The translations under genes and the position numbers were made by a program. From NCBI GenBank assembly GCA_023374045.1, contig CM041782.1, positions 183,042,925 through 183,106,924 on the forward strand: a stretch of 64,000 bases of DNA, written 5' to 3'. The notes under the pieces were generated by a model. That model saw only the letters and a list, made by a program, of their open reading frames with translations. It made no database searches and was not told the DNA's origin. This document shows positions 35,172 to 45,934 of this stretch, in pieces; the stretch's first letter is position 1, and each line of letters opens with the position of its first letter. Source of the stretch: Limonium bicolor (Eukaryota; Streptophyta; Magnoliopsida; Caryophyllales; Plumbaginaceae).

Positions 35172-35980
35172 TGTAGGATCGGGTGGCTAACTCAAACCAA
35201 TCAAAGGTGTGAGTCTAAGGATTGGTTTGACTCAATCAGCCTTCGTAAGTGAGAAACACTCTGTGATGTAGAGGCACTCTATCGAATTAATAAACTAAGG
35301 GTGCGGAAGACTTTTGCGGTAATTGTAGTGAAACGATGAAAAGGAAGGACTCTGTGGAACTCAGCAGATACACAAATAAGCTATTTCATTTCCTGGTCAA
35401 ATAAAACAACTTACAAATGCCCACTAAGTAGAAGGGATCTACTTAGCGTTTTTCACTCACTCCCCAACACACTTTCTAATCAGAACAATGGTAAGCGTAG
35501 TGAAACTAGGATCTTCCTAGGTAGAGTCTTTCTAGAGGTGCTAACTATCTTGGTACGTATTCTCTCTCTTTCTAGCTTATAATGCAATTCTCTTTCTCTC
35601 TCTAAGCTCTGAAATAATACTCAATGAAAGCACAATGAAACTGACTATTACATATCTTATTTATACTCTAAGTGTAACAGCCAGTCGAAGGAGTTAGTTC
35701 CGAAAAACCGGAACTAACTTAGTGGGCAACTTCCAACGGCTCTTACTTGGTCTTCTTACTTGGGCCGCGATCTTCGGGTGTTGAGGAAGAGCTTCGTGAC
35801 CGTTGAGGCGCTTAAGGTGTTCCGAGTTGACTCCTGATTTTTCGCAACAGCATGGGAAGTCTATGGAGTCTTCTTTGTTGCGCGGACTCTATCGCAGAGG
35901 CTCACTCTTTGTGTCTGTCAAGTGATGATTGACTCTGTCGCGGTGAAAGGCTATCTCTGCAACACTCCGATGTCCCAACA
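35172..35980 (-). repeat. 5' LTR of the copia element (809 bp)
   Basis: In element orientation it starts TGTTGGGACATCGG and ends CGATCCTACA, giving the TG...CA ends. A TATA box (GAGTATAAATAAG on minus) lies at 35657-35669. The flank at 35981-35985 is AAGTG. No second copy was seen in the window. Confidence 0.8.
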
Positions 35981-36900
35981 AAGTGGAACTAATACCAAAA
36001 AGATTACCTTACCCCCCAAACCCCACCCTAGGATAGCTAAAAACATCGAAGGCATTGACCCTAAACCCTACACTACAAACCCTAAAAAATTGTCGAGTCA
36101 GGGACGACAATATAAAGTGCATAACTAATGCCAAAATTACCCTACCCCCCCCCCCCCTAAACACCCTAAAAACCACCCTAGGAGTGCTAAAAATGTCGAA
36201 GGAATTTTTAGGGTTTGTAGTGCAGGATTAAGGTTCACTTTTAACAAAACATAAAGCATTCACATTGTTTTATATGAAATGTTCGCTTTCTTAAACATAA
36301 GATTCACTTTTTAAAAACGAATTATTCATTTTCAATAAATGAATGGTTCACTTTATAAAAACCTCAGATTCACATTTCTTAAACCTATCACTTATTTTAG
36401 TTAAATAATATATGCTTACAAGATTCACTCTGATTCACTTTGTAACAACTTCTTATTCACTTTTTAACAACCGTTGATTCACTTGGCTTAAACCTTTGAT
36501 TCACACTAGAAAAATACTTTTATAAAACGAATAATTCATTTTCAATAAAAGAAAGGTTCACTTTATAAAAACCTATAATTCACATTTCTTAAAGCTCTTA
36601 ATCACTTACTTTAGTAAAACAATATATGCTTACGAGATTCACTTTTATTACTCTGATTCACTTTGTAACAACTTTTGATTCATTTTTTAACAAACCTTTG
36701 ATTCACTTTGTTTAAACTTATGATTCACAATTAATCTTAAAAAATATGTACATACAAAAAATAAAAAATTTAAAATTTACCAAAACATATCCATAACGCA
36801 TCTTGTTTTGAAGAGTGCGAAAAATGGTGAACAATGATATAATTTGTTTTATTTTTGCACTTATATTTTGTAAGTTATGATATTTTGAAAAAAAATAGTT
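35981..36900 (-). mobile_element. Truncated AT-rich MULE-like element, left copy
   Basis: Holds a CCCTAAA-rich block (35986-36240, including a 13-base C run at 36145-36157), then a field of GATTCAC repeats (36240-36740). A block at 36781-36890 is the reverse complement of one at 40395-40510. The order is the mirror image of 40390-41170, so it is a second copy of the same kind of element in opposite orientation. The copia LTR cuts its left end. Confidence 0.5.
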
Positions 36901-37138
36901 TTCTCTCTCCTACCCACAGACTCCCCCATTGATACTCCGGTACACACGTGTGACTATTCCCTTTATTCTTTTTTTTCTTTTTTCTTTATTTCTCTCAATA
37001 AAATATTGACATGTGGCACTCTCCATATTAGAACATGGCTCCTTCTCCACAATCGAAATCGCGAAAGACGAAAGTTGGGTGTGTGTGTGTTTGTGTGGAG
37101 GAGAAAGATGACAAAATAATGGAAGTGATTGCATGCGC
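36901..37138. other. Spacer with GT microsatellite, no gene seen
   Basis: Short GT run near 37079-37097. Small frames have no recognisable motif. Confidence 0.4.
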
Positions 37139-38095
37139 CTAGGGGAGCGTTCGGCTCAACCAAAAACAACACAAATTGACAGCATAAATATACTGCATAT
37201 GCTGTTTTGGACTCCTTTATTTGTTTTTGCTGTTCGCCTAAAAGAGCATAAATGTCAGCATAAATGACAGCATAAATGCCCGCAACAAATGCTACTTTTT
37301 TGTTTTCGTGCTTTCAATTCCGTTTCTTTACTCAATTTATAATGCAATTACTATGACTATTGATTTAAAAAAAATTACAAGTTACTTTATTTGTTACAAA
37401 TTACATAATGTTTCAAATAATTTATAAAAAATAGTACTACATTTTAGCCAAATTTAAAAAAAATCACATTTATAATTCAAATCTACAATATATTATTTGT
37501 AATACCACATAGATTAATAAAATTAAAAAAACCAATAAATATACACACTTGTTGATATATAAATTAAAATAAAATAGTATATAGAAATATGAATGCATAT
37601 AAATTTATTAACATACAAAGTTACAAAAATATTATATATTATTCAAAGTTATAATTTCACTAAATAAATTCACATAACATTATCAGAAAATTTGAAAGGC
37701 TTGTTCTCTCTTTTTACGCTTTTATATTTGTAAAAATTATAAAATTTAGATAATAAAAATATATTGTTTAGGAGTTACAGTTTTGCTTAAATAATAGAAA
37801 TAAAAAATTTTATTGTTTGTGAATTTTTCTATTTATTTTTACTAACAAAATAAAGTTACGTAGTGTAATATAATAAATTATAATTGTAATACGAAAACGG
37901 TAAACACATTACATATAACTAACTTAACTAAACATGCTATATATATGCTGCACTGCCAAACAACAATTTTCAAAACAGCAACATTTATACCAGCACATTC
38001 CTGCCAGGAAATATGCTGCATTTATGCCAGCGCATCCCTGCTGCCAAATATGTTGCATTTATGGTGCCAAAACAGCCATACCAAACAGAACCTAG
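37139..38095. mobile_element. Possible hAT-like non-autonomous element
   Basis: The left end (CTAGGGGAGCGTTCGGCTC) and the reverse complement of the right end (CTAGGTTCTGTTTGGTATGG) share a CTAGG...GTT(C/T)GG pattern. GCATAAATG motifs near the left end are matched by CATTTATGC near the right. The core is very AT-rich with no ORF. I found no 8-bp target duplication. Confidence 0.4.
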
Positions 38096-38580
38096 ATCTT
38101 CTTGTCGCTCAACCATCTTATATAGCTACTACCTTTTACAACAACTACTAGTATATGTATATGTTTGTATTCTTCTTTTATATGTATATAATATAGTTGT
38201 GCTGCTGCTCAAAATGTACATGCATGCGTGTGACTTTGGACCTCTAGCTAGCTGTATAATTAATGTTATGTTTAATCTTATTATAAACCTAAACTTATGT
38301 TAATCCCCCTCCCCCGTGCCTATACTTGTATACATCGAAGCTGATCTCGATTTTGATCATTTTTACAACTAGTGTGGGGGAATTATTGATGATGGATGTT
38401 AATTAATCGTGTTGCTATAATGCTTAATTTGAGGTTAGTTTGGCCACTTATTCTAACTACATATAGCATCGAGTACCAACAACCTCGATCTCTCTCTATG
38501 AACTAATTAGCTAGATTACATACGTGGTCACCGCTAACTATCAATTTGATTATAAATGTTTTGCGCATAGTTTTCATATA

Positions 38581-38818
38581 CTCCCTCCGTCCTGAATTGA
38601 CCGTCCTGTTTACTTTATGGCACGTTTTTCCACTTCAATATTAAACATATAAGATAAAATAATTTTATAAAACTAAATTTTGTAACATATAGTTTATCAT
38701 GTAAAGAATCATATGCAAAACTTAAATTTTCAAAATTAATTTATCTTGTATGTTAAAAATTGAAGTCAAACGACATGTCCAAATAGTAAACAAGACGGTC
38801 AATTCAGGACGGAGGGAG
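38581..38818. mobile_element. Stowaway-type MITE (238 bp)
   Basis: Terminal inverted repeats start CTCCCTCCGTCC and extend about 30 bp (GAATTGACCGTC...GACGGTCAATTC). The element is flanked by TA at 38579-38580 and 38819-38820. This is the classic plant Tc1/mariner-related MITE with an AT-rich non-coding core. Confidence 0.95.
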
Positions 38819-39019
38819 TATATGGTTGGTAAGTACAATACTATTCATTTACTCCATTATGCTGCAGGTACTAATTGTACCCATCTAATTAAGGGCCTAC
38901 ATCTAATAAATAAAAAATATGCTGGCATCTATTAAATTCTAGTCAATCAGCCTTAGATAGTTAAATTCGATGCCACGGCGGTCCCCTACCTTAGTAGGAG
39001 TGGGATATTCAATTTGACA

Positions 39020-40057
39020 GTCCCAGTCAGCTGCTGACTGGACTGTTTTGCTGACTGGGCTGTCTTTTTACTACATTAACTTTAATTAGTTGTAACTTTT
39101 AATATATATATCCAAAATGAAAAAAAAATTATATCATTGTTCACCTAAATTCAAGCTCTTCAAAACAAGACCAGTCATGAATATGTTTTGATAACTTAAA
39201 AAAATATATATATTTACAATAATAATGATTCATTAATTTTGTATAATGATTCATTAAAATTGATATTATGATTCATTAAGTAATAAGTAGTGAATTCGAT
39301 TACAAACTTCGGAACCGGTATAAAATCATTATTGTTTTATAGTGTATTATTATTATTATTATTATTATTATTGTATGGTGTATTTTAAACCTTCTATTGT
39401 GAATTATGTATTTTTCATACATACCAAAATATGTTTTGTGTTGTATTATTATTTGAATTTTTTTTATTTATATGTTTACGATGATACACTAAAATGATCA
39501 TATGATTCATTAATTTTGATATTATGATTCATTAACTAATAAGTAGTGAATTATATAACAAACTTCGGAACCGATAAAAATCATTATTGTTTTGTAGTGT
39601 ATTATTTTTGTTGTATGGTGTATTTTAAACCTTATACGGTGAATCGTGTATTTTTCATACATACCAAATATTATATTGTGTAAAAAGTTTTTATTCTTTA
39701 ATGTTTGCGATGATACACTAAATGAAGATATGATTCATTAATTTTGGTATTATGATTCATTAAAATTGATATTATGATACACTAAAATAATGTTATGTGT
39801 TTACAATGATACACTAAAATGATGTTATGAATCATAAGTCTCATTGATATTATGGATTTATACATGTAATTAACATAAATTTGTATACTTCTCAAAACAT
39901 ATTCATGTTTGATCTTATTTTGAAGAGCTTGAATTCAGATAAATAATGGTGTAATTTTTTTTTATTTTGGACTTATATTTTAAAAGATACAATAATTTAA
40001 AATTAATATAATAAAAAACAACCCAGTCAGCAGCTGACTGGACTGCTGACTGGCTGC
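39020..40057. mobile_element. Fold-back element with arms of about 170 bp
   Basis: The left arm (39020-39195) and right arm (about 39885-40057) are inverted copies with moderate divergence. Both start with CAGTCAGC/GCTGACTG palindromes and include a TCAAGCTCTTCAAAA(C/T)AAGA block. Between them are many GATTCATTA and GATACACTAAA motifs and a (TTA)n run near 39347-39373. No ORF. Its arms share sequence with the MULE-like elements on both sides. Confidence 0.65.
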
Positions 40058-40139
40058 CAACTCACACAGCCACTCACCCAGCCGGACAGTACAGTACGCA
40101 GGCGGCCTGCACAATCTCCACTCTGATAAGCTAGATCCC

Positions 40140-40250
40140 TGTGCTCGCCATCATCTTCCCATCACCACCTGCATCGCCGCATATATATATATATATATAG
40201 AATCCTCACGTTGCCCCACTCCACTTACATTTACAAGCAACATCCCACGC
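40140..40250 (+). promoter_or_regulatory. Possible promoter and 5' UTR remnant of a host gene
   Basis: A TATATATATATATATAG run at about 40182-40200 is followed by a C-rich leader and CAACATCCCACGC. The same 13 bases resume at 42188, followed after about 20 bases by ATGATGATGACTCCCATGG. If the intervening element is removed, a TATA box, leader and start codon line up; that frame stops after 14 codons. Confidence 0.3.
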
Positions 40251-40619
40251 ACCGGTTTGTATAAAGGGCAGGTTTTTGCCTTTATGTAAAGGCTGATATA
40301 GGTGATCAGCAACGCGCCCACAGGAGAGGAGCGAGTTTGGTTTCGATTATTTTATTTTTTTTCTCTTTTCTTTCTTTATCATAAATACTCTAAATTGTTA
40401 TAACTTTTAATATATAAGTCCAAATTGAAAAAAAATTATATCATTGTTCACCTAAATTTAAGCTCTTCAAAATAAGACCAGTCATGGATATGTTTTGACA
40501 ACTTTTAAAAAAAAAAATTATACTTGTATACGATGATACACTAAATTGATAATATAATTCATTAATTTTGTATTATGAATAAAACTGATATTATGATTCA
40601 TAAAGTAATAAGTGGTGAA

Positions 40620-41168
40620 TTCGACATTTTTAACTTTCCTAGGGTGGGTTTTGGGTAAGGTAATCTATTTAGAATTTGTTCTGTATTTTATATTGTAGCA
40701 ACTAACTAACGACCCTAAACCCGCCACTACAAACCCTAAAAATGTCTTCGACGTTTTTAGTTTTCCTATGGTGGGTTTTGGGATGTTTTGGGGGGTAGGG
40801 TAATCTATTTGGAATTTGTTCTTTACTTTATATTGTAGCAACTAACTCGGCAGGTTTTTAGGGTTTGTGGTAGCGGGTTTAGGGTCGTTAGACCCTAAAC
40901 CCGCCACTACAAACCCTAAAAATGCCTTCGACGTTTTTAGCTTTCCTAGGGTGGGTTTTGGGGTGTTTTGGGGGGTAGGGTAATCTATTTGGAATTTGTT
41001 CTGTACTTTATATTGTAACAACTAACTTGACAGGTTTTTTAGGGTTTGTGGTAGCGGGTTTAGGGTCTACCCTAAACCGCCACTATAAACCCTAAAATGC
41101 CTTCGATTTTTTAGCTTTCCTAGGGTGGGTTTTGGGGTGTTTTGGGGGTAGGGTAATCTATTTGGAAT
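40620..41168. repeat. Tandem hairpin array with CCCTAAA motifs, 3.5 units
   Basis: Units of about 130, 180 and 173 bp plus a partial unit, each starting TTTTTAG(C/T)TTTCCTAGGGTGG. Units 2 and 3 contain a long inverted repeat: TTAGGGTTTGTGGTAGCGGG followed by its complement CCCGCCACTACAAACCCTAA. The Arabidopsis-type telomere heptamer TTTAGGG occurs repeatedly but not in tandem, so this is not a telomere. Confidence 0.8.
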
Positions 41169-41359
41169 TATGAGTGTTCTAATCACAACCATTCAAATAA
41201 ATCAAGTGAATCTAATGAGCACATAAAGCCTTTATATAAGGCTTTGTTTGTCCTCTATAGGATCCGCGCCCATCAATATGAGCCCTTAGATTTAAATGAC
41301 TTATCCTCCATTAATAATTTCCATTCCTTTACTTATTCCTAGAATTAACTCATTGCTTT

Positions 41360-41830
41360 GAAAAATATATGCCATGTATTTACAATATATGTGCCATACA
41401 CGTATGAAATATGTGCCACAAGTGTATATCGTTGATAGACAAAACTACTCATATTCATGCTTAATTCTAACAGATTAATTGTATTTAATGACGCTAGGTG
41501 TATATTGAACTTATATTGTACATGTACTGCTATAGCTGAAGTTTAGATAGGGACAATGTTAGAATAGACATAAAAATATATGCCATGTGGTACAAATATA
41601 TGCCACAGACCTATGAATATTTGCCACGCATGTAGGTAAATATAAAAAAAGTACTCAATATTCATTGCTTAATTCTAACATCATTGTATTTAATGAAACT
41701 AATATATATGCCACAGACCTATGAAATATTTGCCATAGACATTAAGATATGTAAGTCATGTACACATAAAAATGTATGTCATAGCTAAATAAAACATTGG
41801 CCACGGTTGTATATCGTTAATATTCCATTG
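41360..41830. repeat. Dispersed ATATGCCA/TGCCACA repeats
   Basis: Many short variants of ATATGCCA(T/C) and ATGCCACAGACCTATGAA recur with no fixed period inside the MULE-like element. No ORF. Confidence 0.5.
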
Positions 41831-42200
41831 CTTATATAAAAGGTTTATGGTTTAGAGTCTTACAATGCTTGTATTACAAATCCTAAAAATGTTTTCGGTA
41901 TTTTTTAACTGACCATATAGTGGTTTTTATGGTTTGTGGTATAGGGTAATGTTGGTGTAGAGTAATTTAAAAAAAAATCGTTTTTGAGGCTAGCTACTGA
42001 GCTATTTAGTAATTTTGTAACTGCAAATAACTTCCTTAAAATATTATTATTAATTATCTGGTGGCTATCAGTTTTCATATATATGGCTAATATTGTTCTA
42101 TAAAAATGGCTAACATTTTTTCTCTATATGGCTGATATTATTGTCTTTATATAAAGGCTTTTGTGTGTCCTTTATAGGATCTGCGCCCAACATCCCACGC

Positions 42201-42880
42201 TCTATTTCTAAGCAAATGATGATGACTCCCATGGATCTTTTCGGGGCGAGGATTACATGATATCTTCCGTCCCTCACGGAACATTATTTTATTTAAAAAA
42301 AAATATCGGTACAGTGAAGATGAGTTGAAAAATAAAGTTATAGAACGGTAGCGAATCTATATTCATATGCGGCGGATGTCAAGTCTGACAAAACTACAGC
42401 CTATTTCTGTTTTTTTTATTTTTTAAATACCATAATATAATTTTGTCCTCTACGTAATATTTATCTAAATATATAGTTATTTTATAAAATTATTCACTTC
42501 TTTTTATAAAAAAGTTTATATGAATATATTCATATACACATATTATTAATTATTTATTGTGATAATATTTACCGATTAACATATATCAATTCAAATACAT
42601 TACATAATTTAATCAGGTTGAATAAATTAAAAAAAAAGTTGAATTAATGGAAAACACTAAGTTAAATATCTATATTTTTAAAGAAAAATAGTTTTTTATA
42701 TATATTATAGAGTAAATATCAATTAATATTACATGCCTTAATCAATTGAATAATTTCTTTTTTAATAAAAAAGTTGGTAATATAAAAAACATTAATCTAA
42801 TGTTTATATTTTTATAAATTGTATAATACTTTCAAAAAATATTGAACGTACGGATTATAAGTTATCAGCTATAATATGTA
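42201..42880. other. AT-rich spacer
   Basis: Begins with a possible truncated start of a host reading frame (ATGATGATGACTCCC, stopping after 14 codons), then very AT-rich sequence with nothing recognised. Confidence 0.35.
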
Positions 42881-42884
42881 AAAA

Positions 42885-43755
42885 CGTGGAAACGTAATAT
42901 AAAAAGGTGAAAATGTTTATATAAAAACGTGTAAAAGTTTATATAAAACGTGGAAACCGTCATGCATTGCGGAATAAATATTATTCTTAATTGTGGCATG
43001 GAAACGTTGGAATCGTGGTGTGGAAGCATTATATATTATCATGGAATTGTTCAGTTTTCTATAAAAATATGGAAACGTATATAAAACAAAGTGGAAACGT
43101 TTTATACTATAAGGTTGACACGTTTGTCTGAAATCATGGAAACCTATATACCATCGTGAAAATATTATATAATTGTGGCGTAGAAACATTCATATATAAT
43201 TATAAAAAATGTTTATATGTAATCATGTCGTGGAAAGGTTTATATGGAAACGTTAATATAAAATCGTCAAAACGTTTATACAAAATTGTGGAAACGTTAA
43301 TATAAAATCGTCGAAACGTTTATATAAAATTGTGGAAACGTTTTTATGACCTGGAGACGTTTATATATAATTGTGGAAACGTAAATAAAACAAAGAGGAA
43401 ACGTTTTATACTATTAGGTGGATACGTTTGTCTGAAATCGTGGAAGCCTTTATACCATCGTGGAAACATTATATAATTGTGGTGTGGAAACATTCATAAT
43501 TATGAAAAATGTTTATATGTAATCATGTCGTGGAAAGGTTTATATGGAAACGTAAATATAAAATTATCAAAATGATTATATAAAATTTAGGAAACGTTAA
43601 TATAAAATCATCGAAATGTTTATATAAAATTGTGGAAAAGTTTTTATGACCTGGAGACGTTTATATATAATTGTGGAAACGTATATAAAACAAAGTGGAA
43701 ACTTTTTATACTATCAGGTGGACATGTTTGTCTGAAATCGTGGAAACCTTGACTT
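42885..43755. repeat. Tandem array of about 300-bp units rich in GTGGAAACG
   Basis: The marker AAACAAAG(T/A)GGAAAC recurs at about 43084, 43388 and 43688, giving periods of 304 and 300 bp. Each unit is itself built from shorter GTGGAAACGT(T/A)TATATAAAAT variants. The first unit is partial and diverged. No ORF of significance. Confidence 0.8.
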
Positions 43756-44165
43756 TAAACTCTAAAACTGCCAAGAAATTGTAATGTTATAAGGTTGTAG
43801 CCTACAAACTACAAAAAGATACCCTAAACCCCAGACATACCCTAGAAATGCTAAATTGTCAAAGATTTATTTTAAGGTTTGAAGTCATGAGTTTAAGATT
43901 GTTAAAACGTCATTTGAGATTAGTGAAACTTTATAAGGCTACAAAATGAATAAGAAAGATACCCTAACCCCAAATTACACCATAGGATAGCTAAATCATC
44001 GAAGGTTTATTTTAGAATTTGATATTAAAGGTTTAGGGTCGATAAATACAATGTTATAAGTCGTAAAAAATGAATCATAAAAAGACACCATAAACCCCAA
44101 ATATACCGTAGAAGTGTAAAGTTATTGAAAGTTTAATCGAGGATTTGAGGTTTTGGGTCAAACTA
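43755..44165. repeat. Diverged tandem repeat with ACCCTAAACCCC motifs, three units
   Basis: Three units of about 145-150 bp marked by AGATACCCTAAACCCC, AGATACCCTAACCCC and AGACACCATAAACCCC, each followed by a CTAAA(T/G)TnnTCnAAG(A/G)TTT-like segment. They are related in pattern to the hairpin array near 40.6-41.2 kb. Confidence 0.6.
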
Positions 44166-44692
44166 CAATTAAACATTTTCTAATTTATTAATTTAATTCA
44201 TGCATTTAAGTTTGAATTGATATATACACATTTTTATATATAGAAATAAGAAAGTATTATTGTTATAGTCATATGTATATATTTATATACGGTCATATGA
44301 GGTTTTGTGTAGTTTATGAGTTATTTTATAATTATAAAGTTAGTCATATTAAATAAAATATTATAAAAACATAAACAAAGGTATTAGTAAAATATAATAA
44401 ATCAAAATAAGACATAGGAAAAAATATAGAACAATTATTTATAGACATCTATACATTATTTTTTAGTCAAATTATTTTACTAGATCTATTTAAAATAAAA
44501 AATTATCATTGTTACAATAATTTAGAATGTTGAAGAAAAACAATAATGATTTAGTTAGTAAGGTGCGGTTACTTATACTTGTCTTTTAATTAAAATATTA
44601 TTACATTGACATCGTATACCTTTTATCACATAAAAGAAAAAAAAGGATTAGTGGATGGTTAAGATTACATCCGTCGGAGACGGAGATCTTAG
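44166..44692. other. AT-rich upstream region of the P450 frame
   Basis: No gene seen. It would contain the P450 promoter, but no single TATA box stands out among many AT runs. Confidence 0.35.
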
Positions 44693-44740
44693 TTCTGTCA
44701 CACTACCCTGCCCGATCTTTTCGCGGGCTACTCCGCTCTC

Positions 44741-45934
44741 TTGCCAGGAGATGTCTTTCCATATATGATCTTCTCTATCCTTGTCTTCTGGGTTTTTAAG
44801 GAGCATGCTACATATCTGAAGAAAAAATCTTTCCTCCCTGGTCCCTCTTTTTTCATTCCCTTTCTTGGTTCAGCAATCCCACTCGTGCGCAACCCCACCC
44901 GCTATTGGGACGAGCAGTCAACCTACGCGAAGCAAACCCCTATGGGTGTTTCCTCCAACTACATCCTTGGCCGGTTCATGGTATTCATCCGGAGTTCAAA
45001 GCTCAGCCACAAAGTCTTAAACAATGTGCGCCCTGAAGCTTTCCGTATTGTGTTGCACCCTTTTGGCAAGAAGATGTTTGGAGAGAATCACGTTGTGTAT
45101 AAGATGGGACAGGAGCACAAGGATTTACGACGTCGTATGATTCCATATTTCACTCCCCAAGCACTCTCTCTTTACTCTCAAGCTCAACAGATTATTATGA
45201 TCAACCATATTGTGTCATGGGAGTGTATATCCAACTCCAGCAAGAACCCTATTGCTCTAAAGAATTTGATCCGAAACATGAATCTTGAGATTTCCCAAAC
45301 CACTTTTCTTGGACCTTACCTCAGTCATGTGGACAAAGAGCGGTTAATCAAGGACTATGATGAGATTAGCCGTGGTTGGATGAGTCTTCCATTTGACATC
45401 CCTGGCTCTGCCTTCCGAAAAGCTAGCCTGGCGATAAACAAACACTTGGAGATTTTGTCGGGTTGCGCCGCTCAAAGCAAAGCAAGGATGGCATCAGGGA
45501 ATCAACCAACATGTCTCGTTGACTTCATGATGCAACAAGTCAAAGAAGAAAATTTAGAAGAGAGTTACGAGGAGGTAAGCGCACATTTCTTCAGTTTCCT
45601 CTTTGCCGCACAGGATGCGTCCACCTCACCACTCCTCTGGGCAGTAGTGTTCCTTGAATCCTACCCTCAAGTTCTTGCTAGAGTGAGGGAGAAGGTTACC
45701 AGCATTTGGGCGCCAGAGAACGGCGAGCTTATATCAACGGAGCAACTGGCAGCAATGGAGTACACGCATGCTGTTGGGCTTGAGGTACTCCGTTTCCGCC
45801 CCCCGGTCACCTTGTTACCCCACGTTGCCGTGCATGACTTCCAGTTGACAGAGAACTATAAAATCCCCAAAAACACTATTGTTTTCCCCTCAATTTTAGA
45901 GTCGTCCTTTCAAGGGTTTGCTCATCCATACTGA
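44741..45934 (+). pseudogene. CYP710A: Cytochrome P450 CYP710A (sterol C-22 desaturase), truncated by insertion
   Basis: CYP710A enzymes are ER-anchored P450s that introduce the C-22 double bond of beta-sitosterol to give stigmasterol. The frame shows an N-terminal hydrophobic anchor, the proline hinge FLPGPSFF, the VRPEAF and FGENHVVYKMG blocks, an I-helix FLFAAQDASTSPLLWA (about residues 286-301, the AAQDAST form typical of CYP710), and the E-x-x-R motif EVLR (348-351). It ends at SSFQGFAHPY, just before the expected PxRF segment and heme-binding cysteine loop, so about 95 C-terminal residues are missing. The stop codon TGA (45932-45934) is the first three bases of a Sirevirus LTR. No introns are seen, as in Arabidopsis CYP710A genes. 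Position 44741 is TTG, not ATG; the first in-frame ATG is 44765, yet homology seems to start upstream, so the original start codon may be lost. The remaining 3' part is expected beyond the right edge. Confidence 0.88.

Larger units (their letters stand above)
27815..35980 (-). mobile_element. Degenerate Sirevirus-like Ty1/copia element, 3' LTR not found
   Basis: Minus-strand order is LTR (35172-35980), tRNA-Met primer site, gag with CCHC knuckle, protease, integrase, RT, RNase H, then an extra ORF. Integrase before RT defines Ty1/copia. The acidic gag tail after the zinc knuckle, a coiled-coil section, the third ORF and the tRNA-Met primer site are Sirevirus traits. Multiple frameshifts make it non-autonomous. 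No copy of the LTR is present at the downstream end, so it is truncated or interrupted near 27.8 kb. Confidence 0.85.
40251..42187. mobile_element. MULE-like non-autonomous element with 13-nt flanking repeat
   Basis: Flanked by CAACATCCCACGC on both sides (40238-40250 and 42188-42200). The first bases (TTTGTATAAAGGGCAGG, then GCCTTTATGTAAAGG) resemble the reverse complement of the last bases (CCTATAAAGGACAC, then GCCTTTATATAAAG), giving inverted ends of about 50 bp. The long direct repeat and long inverted ends suggest a Mutator-like element; part of the 13 nt may belong to the ends. The interior holds the hairpin array and no transposase. Confidence 0.55.

Noticed and set aside
39018..40062. 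CAGTCAGC palindromes as a CRISPR-like or recombination site
   Set aside because: The palindromes are the ends of a fold-back transposon with long inverted arms; there are no regular spacers.
40700..41100. TTTAGGG/CCCTAAA motifs as interstitial telomere
   Set aside because: The heptamers are spaced within longer hairpin units and are not in tandem, so they do not form a telomeric array.
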